Assembly: GCA_029641185.1 (NCBI GenBank)
Contig: JAPWGK010000005.1
Span: 62,001 to 126,000, forward strand
Direction: 5' to 3'
DNA: 64,000 nucleotides
Origin: Pseudofabraea citricarpa
Lineage: Eukaryota > Ascomycota > Leotiomycetes > Helotiales > Dermateaceae
Part shown: positions 1 through 11,656 of the stretch, piece by piece
Layout: each line of letters begins with the position of its first letter
Position numbering within the stretch: the stretch's first letter is position 1
Position numbers and translations under genes: made by a program
Notes under the pieces: model-generated
What the model was told of the DNA's origin: nothing
Databases searched by the model: none
The model's input: only the letters and a program-made list of their open reading frames with translations

Positions 1-1015
1 GGTGGCGTTTGTACTTCGAGGTATTGATTTGGTAGCAGCGAAATACCTGCCACGCCTACAAGGGAAGATAATTCTTTTGCTCAGAGGAACAATGCAGATC
101 AAGAAGAGCTTTCCCATCAAATACGCAAGACTTGTATGGAGATTGGAAACCTTTGAATGCTGTGTCTTCTAACATCTTTAACTTGCTCAGATGTAGAGGG
201 CCAGTTTCGCTGGGAGATTTGGTGGTCTATCGGTGTTTGAGTTTTTGCTTTTTACTTTGTTGATTTTGTTTTGGTTATGGTTCTTTAGCCGACGCCTGCT
301 TAACCGACGCCTGGCTTTGCTGTTCGATCTAGTGACTGCCAGTCTGTCAACAAGATGGCAACATGTCCGCTTCTAAATATTATGAAGCGCAGACACGCAT
401 TAAAATATCTGCAGAAGTTAAGGTGTTATAGGTGGAGGATGGTCAATGACTGATCATGACAACTTACTTGAGAAGCTTCTGCGTCACACGCTTTGTTGGA
501 GCCTTTGTCTCGCACTGTATAGTGTTTTGTCATTGGGAGATTATTCCATCGATCTCAGAAGATCTTATTTCTTGTGGCTGCATTTTGCAGATCTTCTTGT
601 GTACAGATTTGTCTGCTTACATACACAAAGGTTCGCTTGCTGGTCGTTGCGGCATCAAAAGTGTTGCTAGAATGAGGTGTTGTTGAGATTTGTCAAAGGA
701 CAAGCCCTCGTACTTTAGATTGCTGAATCACGTGAGTTTAACTTGCTTATCAGCCTCAACAAGGCTATATCAACTAGCCTCGTGTTGCTGATGTAATATT
801 CACGGAGCGGAGTATCTTCGGACCCTTTTGCTCTTGCCCTTGATTAAGCTCGAGCTCGAGGCTTTGCAGGAATTGGTAAACAAGGCGACTAGCATTTTTG
901 TACGTCCAAGTTCGACGACAGTTTCTTTTTTGCTTCCTGGTCTTCAGCTCTATAGCTGGCTAGGGTAACTTGAACACCTCCATCGCTGGCAACAATCATT
1001 ACCTGAGCAGGCGCG
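1..1015. other. Left-edge intergenic region, no supported gene
   Basis: I see no coding region with family resemblance here. Short open frames around 446-686 have low-complexity, Cys/Leu-rich translations and no splice context that would make them genes. The right end is the 5' leader and promoter of the CIA30 gene. A minus-strand open frame at 889-1146 overlaps CIA30 exon 1 and is treated as a shadow. Confidence 0.6.
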
Positions 1016-1904
1016 ATGAGGGTCACTCCTAGTTTAGCTAGAGGATTCTTCGGCCGCAGCATCGACGAGTTTAAGAGATGGTCAGCCATTGGTATGATCT
1101 TCAGTTTTTCCTGTTCTATTTGCTTCAGGGATCTTCCGCTAACCATTGATCGGTATTTCAGCGCTCACAGCAGAATCGGTTAGAGTTCCTACGAAGCCCT
1201 ACGTGCTCAAATCTTTCCACGACGAAGATTCGACCCGAACATGTAAAGTCATTTGCGACTCTAATGTGGGAGGATTCTCTCGGGCAGATCTCGACTGGAT
1301 ACCCCCATCGAAAGACATCAAATCTTCTGCATCCGCGAACGCTCTGGGCCATGCTAGGTTTCATGGCAAGATATCTATTGAGCTGCCAGCCAATAAACCA
1401 CAAATCCAGCGCACAGGGTATGCGGCATGGCGAACACTTGATCGTGGGTCTACAATATTTGGAAAATCAGTTTGGGATATTGATCCATATGCCTACCTTG
1501 CATTACGCATCAAGTCAGACGGGCGAAAGTACTTCGTTAATGTGCAAACCGATTCGATCGTGCCAACGGATCTACACCAGCATAGACTGTATGCTAGAAG
1601 TCCAGGTGAATGGGAGACGGTGCTAATCAGATGGAACGATTTTGTACGCACGAATCATGGCATTGTGGTCGAGCCTCAAGCCGAACTCTTAAGGCAGAAA
1701 GTCCGAACGGTTGGCATTGGCTTGATTGACAGAATACCCGGTGGGTTTGACGTTTCCATTGAGCGGATATGGGCGACGAATGGATTAAGTGAGCAGGATG
1801 TTGCCGAGGACGGGAGAGCTGAGGAGGGCCAGCTGAGAAATAAGCATGGAGAGAAAATCCGAAAGCACAATCCGACAAGCTGGAGTGACACTCCTAAATC
1901 ATGA
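1016..1904 (+). CDS. CIA30: Complex I intermediate-associated protein 30 (CIA30/NDUFAF1)
   Basis: This mitochondrial assembly factor helps build the membrane arm of NADH:ubiquinone oxidoreductase. The model has two exons, 1016-1091 and 1162-1904, joined by a 70-nt GT-AG intron. The joint is phase-consistent and gives 272 aa. Exon 1 supplies an N-terminus rich in Arg and hydrophobic residues with the family-like string RSIDEFKRW, consistent with a matrix-targeting presequence. The CIA30 domain fills roughly residues 40-220 and includes WDIDPYAYLALRIKSDGRK and TDSIVPTDLHQHRLYA. The C-terminal tail is charged. No in-frame start exists just upstream of the second exon (a stop lies at 1140-1142), which is why the upstream exon is needed. 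CIA30 is a known neighbour of APC5, COX13 and APN2 at ascomycete MAT loci, which supports both the call and the synteny. Confidence 0.93.
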
Positions 1905-2550
1905 AACAATGGTGGTTTCCATATGGCTAGATTTGTGTCGATATCTCAATAATGGCGAGTGCCTTATGTCGGAACATATTCCTCCACTGATATTATATTC
2001 ATGTACGGTAACGTATTGTGCTCGGTCCAAGCCAATTAAAAGACAGAGAGAGAGAGAAGGGGGGGGGGAGTGTGTGTGTGTGTGATGTAGTTATGGAACG
2101 CAATCAAAAGCTTGAGAAGGAGAGCAGATTTCATGCCCGATTGACTTCATAACAATTATGGTTTAGTCTGGGTGGGGAAAGGTGCCTAATAACTAGATAC
2201 CAAAATAGAACTCAATAACTGAAAAGTACTTGATACTTGATGAGTACCACCTAATATTAAAAAGCACTCGGTGACCTAAAAGCATGAGAAAATGTACAAG
2301 TATGAGGTTCTTGAAAAAATAAGGTGGTCTTAAGAGTATCTTCTATAGAGTAGGTCTTAGCGAGCTCGAGGCAAGGTCACTTGACTTCGCGTTGCACTTG
2401 ACGCGAGCTAGACCTTCATGCTCTTACCTGGGATTGTCGACAACGATTATGGAGCAATCCTGGGACACCACAAACCGAACAGCGCTGCAATCTGATCATG
2501 GAGAATTTTTCGCCTCTGGCGTATGGGCACTGTGATTGATCAAGCACATC
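1905..2550. other. Intergenic region between CIA30 and APC5
   Basis: This 646-bp gap between two plus-strand genes holds the CIA30 3' region and the APC5 promoter. It contains a purine/GT microsatellite near 2041-2084 and an A-rich stretch near 2200-2340. I see no gene. Confidence 0.6.
2041..2084. repeat. Compound microsatellite (GA)n-(G)n-(GT)n
   Basis: Alternating GA, a run of about nine G, then about seven GT units follow each other directly downstream of CIA30. This is a simple sequence repeat of the kind that varies between strains. Confidence 0.9.
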
Positions 2551-4996
2551 ATGGCGCGCTTCCTCACCCCTGCCAAGATTGGCTTGCTTATTGTCATCGA
2601 GCTCTATACAGATGCCATTATTCCAACATCTTCTACTATCCCCATCTTATCATTCGTAATCAGCCAAATCATCCCCGCAACAATTCAGAAGCAGGGGCCC
2701 CAGGTTCGCGAACACGTATCGTCACTTTCGCTACCCTTTGTCCTTGACCTCGCAGCTTTCGAGACTGTTCTGAAAAAGGAATACCCTGCAGCGACAGGTC
2801 TCCCGGGACGGACCTTATGGGACCACTTCCTGAAGAAATTATGGGATGTAGACAATCTAGATGCTCTTCATGTATTTTTTGAAAGATGTACACATTTGTT
2901 GGCCAAGACGCGCGAGGATTCAACGAAAGATGGCGACATGGGCATTCCCCCTCCGTCAGCCGAGATGATCGTGTTATCTAGAACTTCGCCATTTGGCAGT
3001 TTCGTACGCAGGTCAATGGTCGAGTTCGAGCGACTAAGGTTCAGCGATACCTTGGAGCTATGGTCGGCCTTTGTGCAATGGCGACAGGAGACCAAATCAT
3101 ATTGGGCAAGAAGAAATCCAGAACTAGGCAGATGGGCGGGTGACAAAGCTTTAGGAGATGGTGAAGAGACCTGGGGACCCGATGGCGCAGATATGCTGGC
3201 TGCTGCTGCATATGGTGCCATAGGACAGGTCCAAGGAAACGTCAGTACAGACGATGTTGAAAAACTCCTGGAATTCCAAGTAGAGCAAATGCAGAGTAAG
3301 TCTTGCTTGGCCATGTCTGCTTTGTGGTTGTGCCCTAACAAATACAGAACTTGGTAACAGAATACCAACCGAGTTACGAGATAAATTCCGGACTGTCGTA
3401 GCTGATAGTGTTATGATCCCAAGTCTTTCACACTATCTAAAGTATGCTCTTATTTGAGTTTTTCTAAGCGGAGATGCATTCTGCTAATATCATAATAGTT
3501 TTCTTGATGCTTGGAGAGCTGGCGATTACCCGACCTCCTTCGACTACCTGCACCGCTATTTTGACTATACAATGCAAAACAGAGATCGCCTCTTCTACCA
3601 GTATGCTCTGATGAACCTTGCTGTTCTTCAAGCTGATTTTGGCTGCTTTGATGAAGCCGTCGCAGCAATGTTAGAAACTGTGTCGACTGCTCGGGAGAAT
3701 AAAGACATGGCATGTCTCAATTTTGCCCTTAATTGGCTTTATCACTTCGGCAAAGCTCATCCAAAGATCATCATCGAAGCCGAATCAACTAATATGCTCG
3801 GGGTCGAACGAGAAGGGCTCGCCTTTCTGCGCATCAAGGCTAAAGAGAGTGGAATGTGGACGCTATGGAGTTCATCGTTGCTCAGTGAGGCAAAGCTAGG
3901 CATCTCAAACGGGGAAAGCCTTGCCACTGCTTTTGAAAACATATTAAAGAGCTCCCAGCTTGTTGTGGAGAAGAACATGAAAAGCATGATGGGCCCGCAA
4001 ATGGCTATGCACTCTTCGGTATGGGGCCGCCTGGGTGTGGCTCACTTGTCCGGTCAATACTGCGAGATCTTCTTGCATTGCCATGCTCGGTATGCTCTGT
4101 TTGATGACACTTTGCGGTTTACTTGCCGCATAGCCCACCTTTTGGCAGAGAAGGGAAGATATGATGAGGCAGTGCAGAGATTAGAGCGCCTCGACCGGAA
4201 TGGACTTCGATCATGGAAGGCGAATCAATATTGGCTTAAGTATCAAGGTATTTTGCGTTTAAAAAGAGATTTGCACCACGGCAATCTTGATGGAGCAGCG
4301 CATGTATTGTCGCAACTTGTTCAGTCCAATGATTCTGATACCGACCCGGAGTTATCTTTTGAAATTAACACCCTACACATCGACTATCTCTCCCGACGTA
4401 CGGATTTTGGAGGTGCCCTAACTAAAGTGGAGGAATTGGCAGCAGCGATGAAGGATGAAGGTGATGACATCAACCTTCGTGTTAAACTGCTCATCATGAA
4501 GGCTCTACTGCAAGATAAATGTGGTCGGCCACAGAAAGGCTTTTCGATCGCGGTGCGAGCTGCGAGCATTGCCTGGCGTGCTCGGTTGATGCCTGCTCTT
4601 TGGGGTGCTATGGGTGCTATTTCCAATGTGTTGATATCTTTACACGAGTTCCAAGCCGCTTCACAGATCTTGATAACGGTTATCCCGCGGGCGCTTGAGT
4701 GTGAGAGCTGTTCTTTTAATGCTCAACTCTACTCATCTCTGGCCGATGCTTGCATGGGAATGGCAGGCCAGGAGCTGCCTTCAAGCTTTCGAAGGACGGA
4801 GTATTTGACCACGACTCTTGAATATATTGATCGTGCCTTCGATGAGTACTCGGCCATTGAGGATGTCAAAGGGCAGTGTCAGATGATGGCAAAGAAAGCC
4901 ACAATCATGCGGGTGGTCGGTGAGATCGTATTAGCTAACGATGTTGCCAGTGTTTACTTTGATCTCAAAGGGCACACTGGACTACCAGTAGCATAA
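2551..4996 (+). CDS. APC5: Anaphase-promoting complex subunit 5 (APC5)
   Basis: APC5 is a TPR scaffold subunit of the APC/C ubiquitin ligase, which drives mitotic exit. The exons are 2551-3295, 3348-3441 and 3499-4996, with introns of 52 and 57 nt; the model is phase-consistent and gives 778 aa. The start ATG at 2551 gives MARFLTPAKIGLL, the usual fungal N-terminus. An upstream TTG-initiated extension was discarded. The ANAPC5 signature GDYPTSFDYLHRYFDYTM spans the beginning of exon 3 (about residue 287 on), and the rest is a helical TPR-like solenoid. The length fits filamentous-fungal orthologues. APC5 next to COX13 and APN2 is a classic flank of the Pezizomycotina MAT locus. Confidence 0.95.
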
Positions 4997-5264
4997 GGCG
5001 AATGCAAAATGATGTTTCACATTGTAGAAATCTTTTTGTGCCATATACATACAGCTTGCAGAGTCGCCGCAGGTTACTCGTAACCTAGGATGATAAAACC
5101 AGGACAGAGGCTTTGATGTTCAAGTTCACGTAGAATCATAAACCACAATAGAAAAGTTTACATGTTTTTTTCTACCAGCTGTAGCTCACTAACACTACTA
5201 CTATTCTTCGCATTCCGAACCAGATGAGCATAGCCGTGCACGCTGCCCTCCCCCAATGACTTGC

Positions 5265-5960
5265 TTAATCCTTCTTGTGGTAGTTGACCTTGTCGTTCCA
5301 GCTGGAAATCAAGTTAGTACATGTCCTTTGCCACTATGGACCTCGATCACTACAGTGCGAGGGTAGTTGCCTGCAGTTCAGAGCGTGCAGTTTATTAGTA
5401 CTCACAAGATTGTCTGCACTGAGGTTAGTATTCAACTCAGTCGTTTTCCTACGGCAAGGAATGCTCACCTTATCTCCATTGCCCCAGAAGAAGTTCCTAA
5501 TTCGGAGGTTCTGGTATGGATACTCGGTTCTCTCCTCCAAGGGAGTCATATGCTCCCAATGGGCCCAATGCTCATTCCAGAGGTTATAAGCATTGACACT
5601 TGCAATAGTCAGGAAGGGGATGGTAACGCTGCAAAGGTCAGTCCCGTTTGTAACTTTCCTCCCATGCTTGCCAAAGCTGTTCCAGGTCCGAGCCTTACTA
5701 GATGGAGAGCTTGCGCCAGAGATCTGCCATACAAATCAGTACACTAGTTAAACGTGCTTATCAGATCACATACCACTTGTTGCAGCTGCATGGTCCTTCA
5801 CAGCCTGTCTTTCGCGGTTGAAAGCGTTGTCTTCGGCACCCTTGAAAGCAGAGCTCTCGGTGCTCGCAAATCGTCGCTGGAAGGGTTTGCGCGCTGCCGG
5901 AGAGCGGAGCTGGGCGGCGAAGCGCTGCGAGTTGCGAAGCATTGTCCTCTGAGGAAACAT
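5265..5960 (-). CDS. COX13: Cytochrome c oxidase subunit VIa (COX13/COX6A)
   Basis: This is a small nuclear-encoded subunit of respiratory complex IV in the inner mitochondrial membrane. The minus-strand exons, in order of transcription, are 5960-5774, 5723-5699, 5628-5469, 5413-5406 (8 nt) and 5301-5265; the joints are phase-consistent and give 138 aa. Residues 1 to about 35 form an Arg/Ser/Ala presequence (starts MFPQRTMLRN). A single transmembrane helix follows LWRKLSIY (about residues 64-92). The family signature LEERTEYPYQNLRIRNFFWG comes next, and the tail is TIFWNDKVNYHKKD. Only the 8-nt exon restores the frame between GDK and FWND and supplies the conserved residues T-I-F. The gene is divergent from APN2 across a 299-bp shared promoter. 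COX13 is a standard MAT-flank gene. Confidence 0.93.
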
Positions 5961-6259
5961 GATGGGGTTGCGGCACTGATGGTGATTCAATTGAAGTTCA
6001 AAGTCTTGCGGAGGGTGATGTGATGGGCATAGATCGTACGTTCCGGCGGCCAGTGAGATGACATGCTTACCTCATCCAAGGCATTTGCGAGCGTCAGGTG
6101 ATATGCGATGACGAGGTGTCGATTTCGCGTTGCAGAAGCGCGTGCGGCCACTCTTTTCTACCCAGGCACCTTTTGGCATTGTACTGGGAAACTCTCAGGC
6201 CAAAACCACGATGGTGATGCCTGTTATCACTGGACATAGAATTTAGAAGGATAAACAAA
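5961..6259. promoter_or_regulatory. Bidirectional promoter COX13/APN2
   Basis: 299 bp separate the start codons of COX13 (minus) and APN2 (plus), so both 5' leaders and promoters must lie here. I recognise no specific factor site. The arrangement as a head-to-head pair is typical of this MAT flank. Confidence 0.6.
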
Positions 6260-8473
6260 ATGGTTGGTCTGCGAATCACGACATGGAATGGTAAGCCAGT
6301 TGCGGACTTCTCTCGGATTTATTGCACATCTAACGTATTCTAGTGAATGGTATACGGTCAGTATCTGATATTGCTCGCCCTTTCAAGGAGTATTCATGGC
6401 CTCAGTATCTGATTCTAGCGTAGGAATCCATTTGGTTACCAGCCATGGCGAGACAAGCGAACTTTCGAGGTACTATGGCCTTGTGACGATCCCCCAACTA
6501 AGCTGATACGACCACAAATCCAGGCTATGTTTGATATTCTTGAAGCCGACATAGTCGTGATGCAAGAGACAAAGATCCAGCGTAAGGATCTGCTGGATGA
6601 TATGGTTCTCGTCCCAGGCTGGGATGTTTACTTTAGTCTACCAAAGCACAAGAAAGGCGAGTCTGAAATTATCCAAGATAAATCACAGATCTTAACTTTA
6701 TGGATGCAGGCTATTCTGGTGTTGCAATATACACCCGTACCGCTATGTGTGCACCGATGCGAGCGGAGGAGGGTATTACAGGCGTTCTGGCCCCTCCAAA
6801 CTCAACAACAAGTTTCTATGATCTACCAGAAGAGAAGCAAATCGGAGGATATCCGAGTACTAGCCAGCTGTCTAGCTGTGCTCTTGATGCCTCAACCCTG
6901 GATTCTGAAGGTCGCTGTGTCATTCTCGAATTTCCTGCATTCGTTCTCATTGGGGTGTACAGTCCAGCAAATCGTGACGAGACTCGGGATGAGTTTCGCT
7001 TGGGCTTTCTCAATGCCCTGGATGCACGAGTGCGTAATCTCATAGCTGCGGGAAAGCGGGTGTTCCTGGCTGGCGATTTGAACATCATCCGAGAGGAGAT
7101 TGACACAGCCAATGCGGAGGAGCAACTGAGAAAACACGGAATGACCGGGGAAGAGTATGTCTCCACGCCTGCGAGACGTATCTTTAACCAACTTCTTGTC
7201 GGTGGTAAAGTCATCGGAGACAGAGACGAAGAAAGGGAGAAACCTGTCCTTGTGGATCTCTGCCGTGCCTTTAATCCTAGTCGAAAGGGCATGTTTACTT
7301 GTTGGGAGACCAAGATAAATGCTCGACCTGGCAATTTTGGCTCCAGGATTGATTATGTACTATGCAGTGAAGACTGGGAGGACTGGTTTTCTTCCGCGGA
7401 TATTCAGGAGGGATTATTTGGCTCTGACCATTGCCCTGTGTATGCGATATTGAAAGAAAAGATAAGAATTGGAGACGTAGAGATGGACATCAAAGATGTA
7501 ATGAATCCACCTGGGATGTTCAAGTCTGGTATCCGACAAAGAGACTGGTCTTCTAAGGACTTACAGCCCACATCTGCTAGGGTCATACCTGAATTCGATC
7601 GACGTCGAAGTATCCGCGATATGTTCCAGAAGAAGCCTTCTTTACCTGTAGCGTGTGGTGCTCTGAAGAGCAGTGATATGGATTGTGGACCAGGAAGCGC
7701 CTCTGCAGCCCAGGCTGCGGCTTACAAGTCTCCTAGATTATACAACGGTTCTTCGCCGACGCCTCGACCCATTAACGTGTTGGTATTTCAAGATCCAGAA
7801 TTATCCAGTCCTACAATACAAAATAGTAAACGGCCAAGTCATACACCCGGACCAGCACGCCCATCCAAACGTTCAAAATCCGGCGCAGCTTCGACGGCAA
7901 AAGGTCAGCTTGGGAAAGGGCAGAGTAGCCTTATGGGGTTCTTCAAGCCCAAATCATCTGACGCTAATCTACCTGATTATCCCGCGTTGGGATTGTACGA
8001 AGCTGATTCTGGTACCGAAACCCTCGCAAGTCCCTCTGCTATAATGGATACAGCAAACCAACCCCGGGAATCCGTGTCTACAAACCCTCTCTCCAGCACC
8101 ATTTTCAGTCCTGCCGACCAAGAGAGTGTGATCGACCCGATCGTAGCAAAAGAATCTTGGTCAAGGATTCTCGGCAAGCGTGTTGCTCCCCGATGTGAGC
8201 ATGATGAGCCATGTGTAAGTTTCAAGACAAAAAAGCCTGGCGAAAATTGTGGCAGGTCGTTCTACATGTGCTCGCGGCCCTTGGGACCATCTGGCCAGAA
8301 AGAAAAAAACACACAATGGCGATGCGGGACTTTCATTTGTAAGTTAATTTACCCCCAGCTTCATGAAAAAGATGAAGCCCTGTAATCAGGAGACGTTTCT
8401 CGACTTATTCCTTTGATGAAGCTGACTGGGTCGTTTTACAATAGGGAGTAGCGACTGGACCTCCGCAGGATAG
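6260..8473 (+). CDS. APN2: AP endonuclease 2 / DNA-(apurinic) lyase (APN2)
   Basis: APN2 is a class II AP endonuclease of the exonuclease III family; it acts in base excision repair in the nucleus. Exons: 6260-6290, 6344-6356 (13 nt), 6424-6469, 6524-6656, 6710-8338, 8445-8473. The model is phase-consistent and gives 626 aa. The catalytic EEP domain covers about residues 1-345, with ITTWNVNGIR, the Mg-binding Glu in MQETKIQ, AGDLNI, SRIDYVLCS and GSDHCPVYA. A PCNA-interacting PIP box, QSSLMGFF, sits at residues 479-486. A C-terminal GRF zinc finger begins near residue 569 (CEHDEPC) and ends in the spliced C-terminus CGTFIWSSDW. The fourth intron (6657-6709) has a GC rather than GT donor. APN2 normally marks one border of the MAT idiomorph, as here. 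Confidence 0.95.
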
Positions 8474-9974
8474 ACTCTCTTTCAAATGCATCCGTTTTCG
8501 GACATGCGAATGATAGTTGCAGGGCTACTAGATGCTCTTTGTTAGATGAGTGACGCTATGAAAATTACAAATTGCAGCATTGCTAGACCTTCAGTGCAGG
8601 ACTTTGAGGCATTCTTTGGGATTGAGAAAGAAATTATCGCCGCATAATCGTAAGCTTTGCCTCGACTTAAGGGCGCAGTAGATGGAAAATACAGTCTAGA
8701 GCTGGAATGAATACATATGGCACTTATTGCATAGGCGGAGGAGAATAATTATACCCAAGGAAATGCCAATTCAAAATGAATTATTCTACAACCATCCACG
8801 TTGTGTAATTAACCGGAGTTCAGCTCACTTCTAAATTGGCAAAGGTAGCCTTTCCCGGCACCAGACATACAATTTGAGACCCAAAAACAATCTGAGCGAC
8901 CGCTTATTGTGTTAGACAGACAAGGACAACCAGATAATACTTCTGGTGAGGTATTATGACAAGAGCGAATGGTTCCGGTGACGACGAGTTGCACCACATG
9001 GTCACAAAGAGACTTGAAGTTGTGGTTTAATGCTTTTATTGTGTCGTACGCTGGTTCTTGTCTGAGCATTAACCCTTTTTTCTATCTAATCTAACTAACG
9101 CCAGGAGCAAATTGAAATTGTCCACCCATCGACTTTGAATTGAAGGAAGAGTACATGCCCAAGGGGAAAATACTAACTTAAAGTCCATACGCCTATCCCG
9201 CTGGGATTGGAGAGAAAGCAAGGGCCAGAAGAAAGATTGAACTCTTGTAGAAGCAGCTCTCATGACCTCTGATGAGTAGAGCATGCATAAAAGGAATCAA
9301 ACTTTTTACTAGGGAGGGTTTGAAAGCCATCAATAAATACCCCCTTCCCTCTTCAAGATCAGCGCCAATATCTGTGTCACGGGCACAGAATGAAACTCGC
9401 TGCTTAGTATAATATCCCCATGATCTATCGTTTCTGTGGGTTGATTTGTTGCTCTGGTCAACCAACCAGTAAGGGTTGATGCTCGAAGACATACCCGATT
9501 GTCAGGAGTATATGGAGAAGAGTTGGTGCCAGAACGCAAACTCAATTGTCGTTGAAAGTTTTTTTTTTTTTTTTTTTTTGTTTTTTTGTTTTTTTTTGTT
9601 TTTCTTTTTCTCTGGAGGTTGAAACCGACAATGGAATTAGTGCAGGGGAAACGCGAAAATCAAATCCTGATGTACCCAGTTCATAGAGTCCCGGGACAAT
9701 GCTTGTTTCCAAGCTGCCTGAAAGCTGATGACATCCGGAGTCGTGACTGCTTAATAGGCGTGATACATTGCTCGCTTAGGAAGTGCGAAAGCGACAATGA
9801 AGCTGTGGCACTAAGCTCTCGGGAACATTGTGAACCAAGGAAATACCAATTGAAAACAGGAGACGAAAGGAGATTGCGCCGAATCGATACTGGAAAGAGA
9901 AACGAGGGTTCCATGCTATGAAGACAGTAGGCGTGCTGAAATTGGCAGGGTCTACGCAGGCCGGCTTTCTGCAC
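8474..9974. other. Intergenic region APN2 to MAT1-2-1
   Basis: 1.5 kb separate the converging 3' ends of APN2 and MAT1-2-1. Open frames here (for example 8809-9069 minus and 9586-9921 plus) show no recognisable domain and overlap each other. The only distinct element is a poly-T tract near 9559-9605. The left idiomorph boundary probably lies in or near this stretch, but it cannot be fixed without a MAT1-1 sequence to align. Confidence 0.55.
9559..9605. repeat. Interrupted poly-T tract
   Basis: About 45 nt are almost pure T with single G interruptions, in the noncoding space between APN2 and MAT1-2-1. This is a simple repeat that may be length-variable. Confidence 0.85.
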
Positions 9975-11232
9975 TTAGGAATGATATCCATCGGTAGAAG
10001 GACGCTTAGCAGTGACCATGTAAGCACCGGGTGTGACAGTTGATGGAGTAGTAGAGATGGGGACGAGAATGCCGTGCTCTTCAAGGAAGGTGATCAAATT
10101 GACATCATTGACACTGAAGATGCCAGTGCGGAGGAAGTTCTGGAAGGCCTGACGTCTAACCGCAGCATCACCAACCTGAGCGTGGTTGTACTCTTGGGAA
10201 GGGGTGAAACCAAGGGCCTGGCTCTTGGTGATGGCATCGGGGTTGGCAGGCGTCTTGGTGTTGACCTGCTTGATCATGGCTGGTGTGAGTGGAAGCTGAG
10301 CTTGAATATTACCGGCCTGGCTAGTTGCAAGTCCTCCCACGGAGTTCTGTGGATATTGACTGGCAAGCTGAAAGCTTGGGGTTGCCTGTGCAGCAGCCAG
10401 AGCAGCGGCCTTCTTCTTCGTCATTCGGCGCTTCTTCTCGGAAGACTTGCGAGGGTGGTAGGTGTATCCAGGGTGCTTGGCCAGATGTTCCTCCTTCAAA
10501 TCTCTAGCAAGTCGATGGTAATGCTCACGGATTTCTGTACATTCATTGCGCCATTGGCGACCAAGAATCTCGGCTTCAAAATGTTAGCGAATCTTTCAAA
10601 ATAATAATTTGCTTTATACTCACAAATCTGATTGTTACAAATTCCAGGATTAGCAGCTACAATGACAGGGTGGTGGTCTGTAGTACTGTCAGCTGAAGAC
10701 GTTACTTATAGAGAAAATGCGAACAAAACATACCCTTGCGATAGAGTATGAAAGCATTTGCTGGTCGGGGGATCTTCTCGCGCTTGACAACGGATTTGCT
10801 GATATTGCCTTTGTTGTCAAGTACAGGTAGATCGATGAGATCAGTTGCACCAGTAAGATTGATCGCAGGATCCATCTCATCAGAATTGTCACCGAAGAGA
10901 ATGTTTTCGCCACTGGCAACCTTGAGAAGACCGCTCAGTGCAAAGTGATCAGCAGGTCCGAGGAGGTACTTGTAAAACTTGGAGTCTCGAACAACAAGTG
11001 GCGCCAAGTTTAGTTCCTCTCTATAGAGGATTGTTAGATGACATACATGGCTGGGAACATAGCAAACTTACGCATAGATCTTCTCCAGTTCTGCGCGCGC
11101 TTCGCCAGAGAGACCAATGTAATCACCGGCTACAATCTCAATGATACAGTACTCATTCTCAGGGGTGAGCTGATCAACAAGCTTGTTGTCCCAAAGGGAG
11201 TACACAAGCTGCAGTTCTTGTGGGGTCAGCAT
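9975..11232 (-). CDS. MAT1-2-1: Mating-type HMG-box transcription factor MAT1-2-1
   Basis: This is the master regulator of the MAT1-2 mating identity. It is a nuclear, DNA-bending HMG (MATA_HMG) protein that controls pheromone/receptor genes and fertilisation. Minus-strand exons: 11232-11072, 11020-10734, 10677-10624, 10573-9975; the model is phase-consistent and gives 366 aa. The HMG box spans about residues 136-204. It starts with IPRPANAFILYRKDHHP, continues through NNQISEILGRQWRNE and REHYHRLARDLKEEHL, and ends with HPGYTYHPRKSSEKK. The intron inside the Ser codon of NNQIS is the conserved intron of MAT1-2-1 genes. The C-terminal tail is Ala/Gln-rich and low in complexity. The gene reads towards APN2 and is divergent from the gene at 11657. 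The protein is much longer than its DNA-binding domain, as usual for the family. Confidence 0.96.
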
Positions 11233-11656
11233 GGTGACAAGCTGGGGAGCGGAGGAGGGTTCTGTTGTGTTTTAGGATACGAGGAGCAGCGCAAAGCTGC
11301 AATCGAGGGAAATGGTAAGAAGGCCTTCTCTATCAAGAAGATTGAAGTATGGTGCTGTGATGGTGCGGATTGTGTGATGAAGGATTGTGGTTTGGAAGTT
11401 GTTGGTTGTTGGTTGTGTGTTGATGGTGTTTGGCGGAGGAAAAAGGTTGTAGTGGGCGAAATCGCGCGGGTGCAGATAATCCTTTGTTTATCGTGCCCAC
11501 CAACCTCGAGTGCGATAAAGCCGAATTCACTAGTGCGATTTGCCCTAGGAAATTCAAGCATGTATTCACTCTTGTCATGCAAAGCGCTGAGCCCTAAAGC
11601 CCTTTCCCCCTTAGTACCAAAAACCAAGTTTATTCAACAACACAACAGGGGACGAG
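11233..11656. promoter_or_regulatory. Divergent promoter of the two MAT1-2 idiomorph genes
   Basis: 424 bp lie between the start of MAT1-2-1 (minus, 11232) and the start of the unidentified gene (plus, 11657). The head-to-head layout implies shared upstream control, as seen for idiomorph gene pairs in other ascomycetes. Part of the interval near 11380-11430 is a TTGTTGGTTG-type low-complexity run. No specific operator is recognised. Confidence 0.55.

Noticed and set aside
446..686. Two overlapping plus-strand open frames near the left edge
   Set aside because: Low-complexity translations without domain, splice context or conserved neighbours.
889..1146. Minus-strand open frame of 85 codons with a plausible, ATG-started translation
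   Set aside because: It overlaps CIA30 exon 1 (1016-1091), which is needed in phase to complete the CIA30 N-terminus. I recognise no family and see no splice partner, so it is taken as a shadow.
9586..9921. Open frame between APN2 and MAT1-2-1, considered as an extra idiomorph gene
   Set aside because: It begins in a poly-T tract, overlaps equally long frames on the minus strand and has no recognisable motif.
10074..10604. Plus-strand open frame of 176 codons
   Set aside because: It is antisense to MAT1-2-1 exon 4, whose HMG-box coding is clear.
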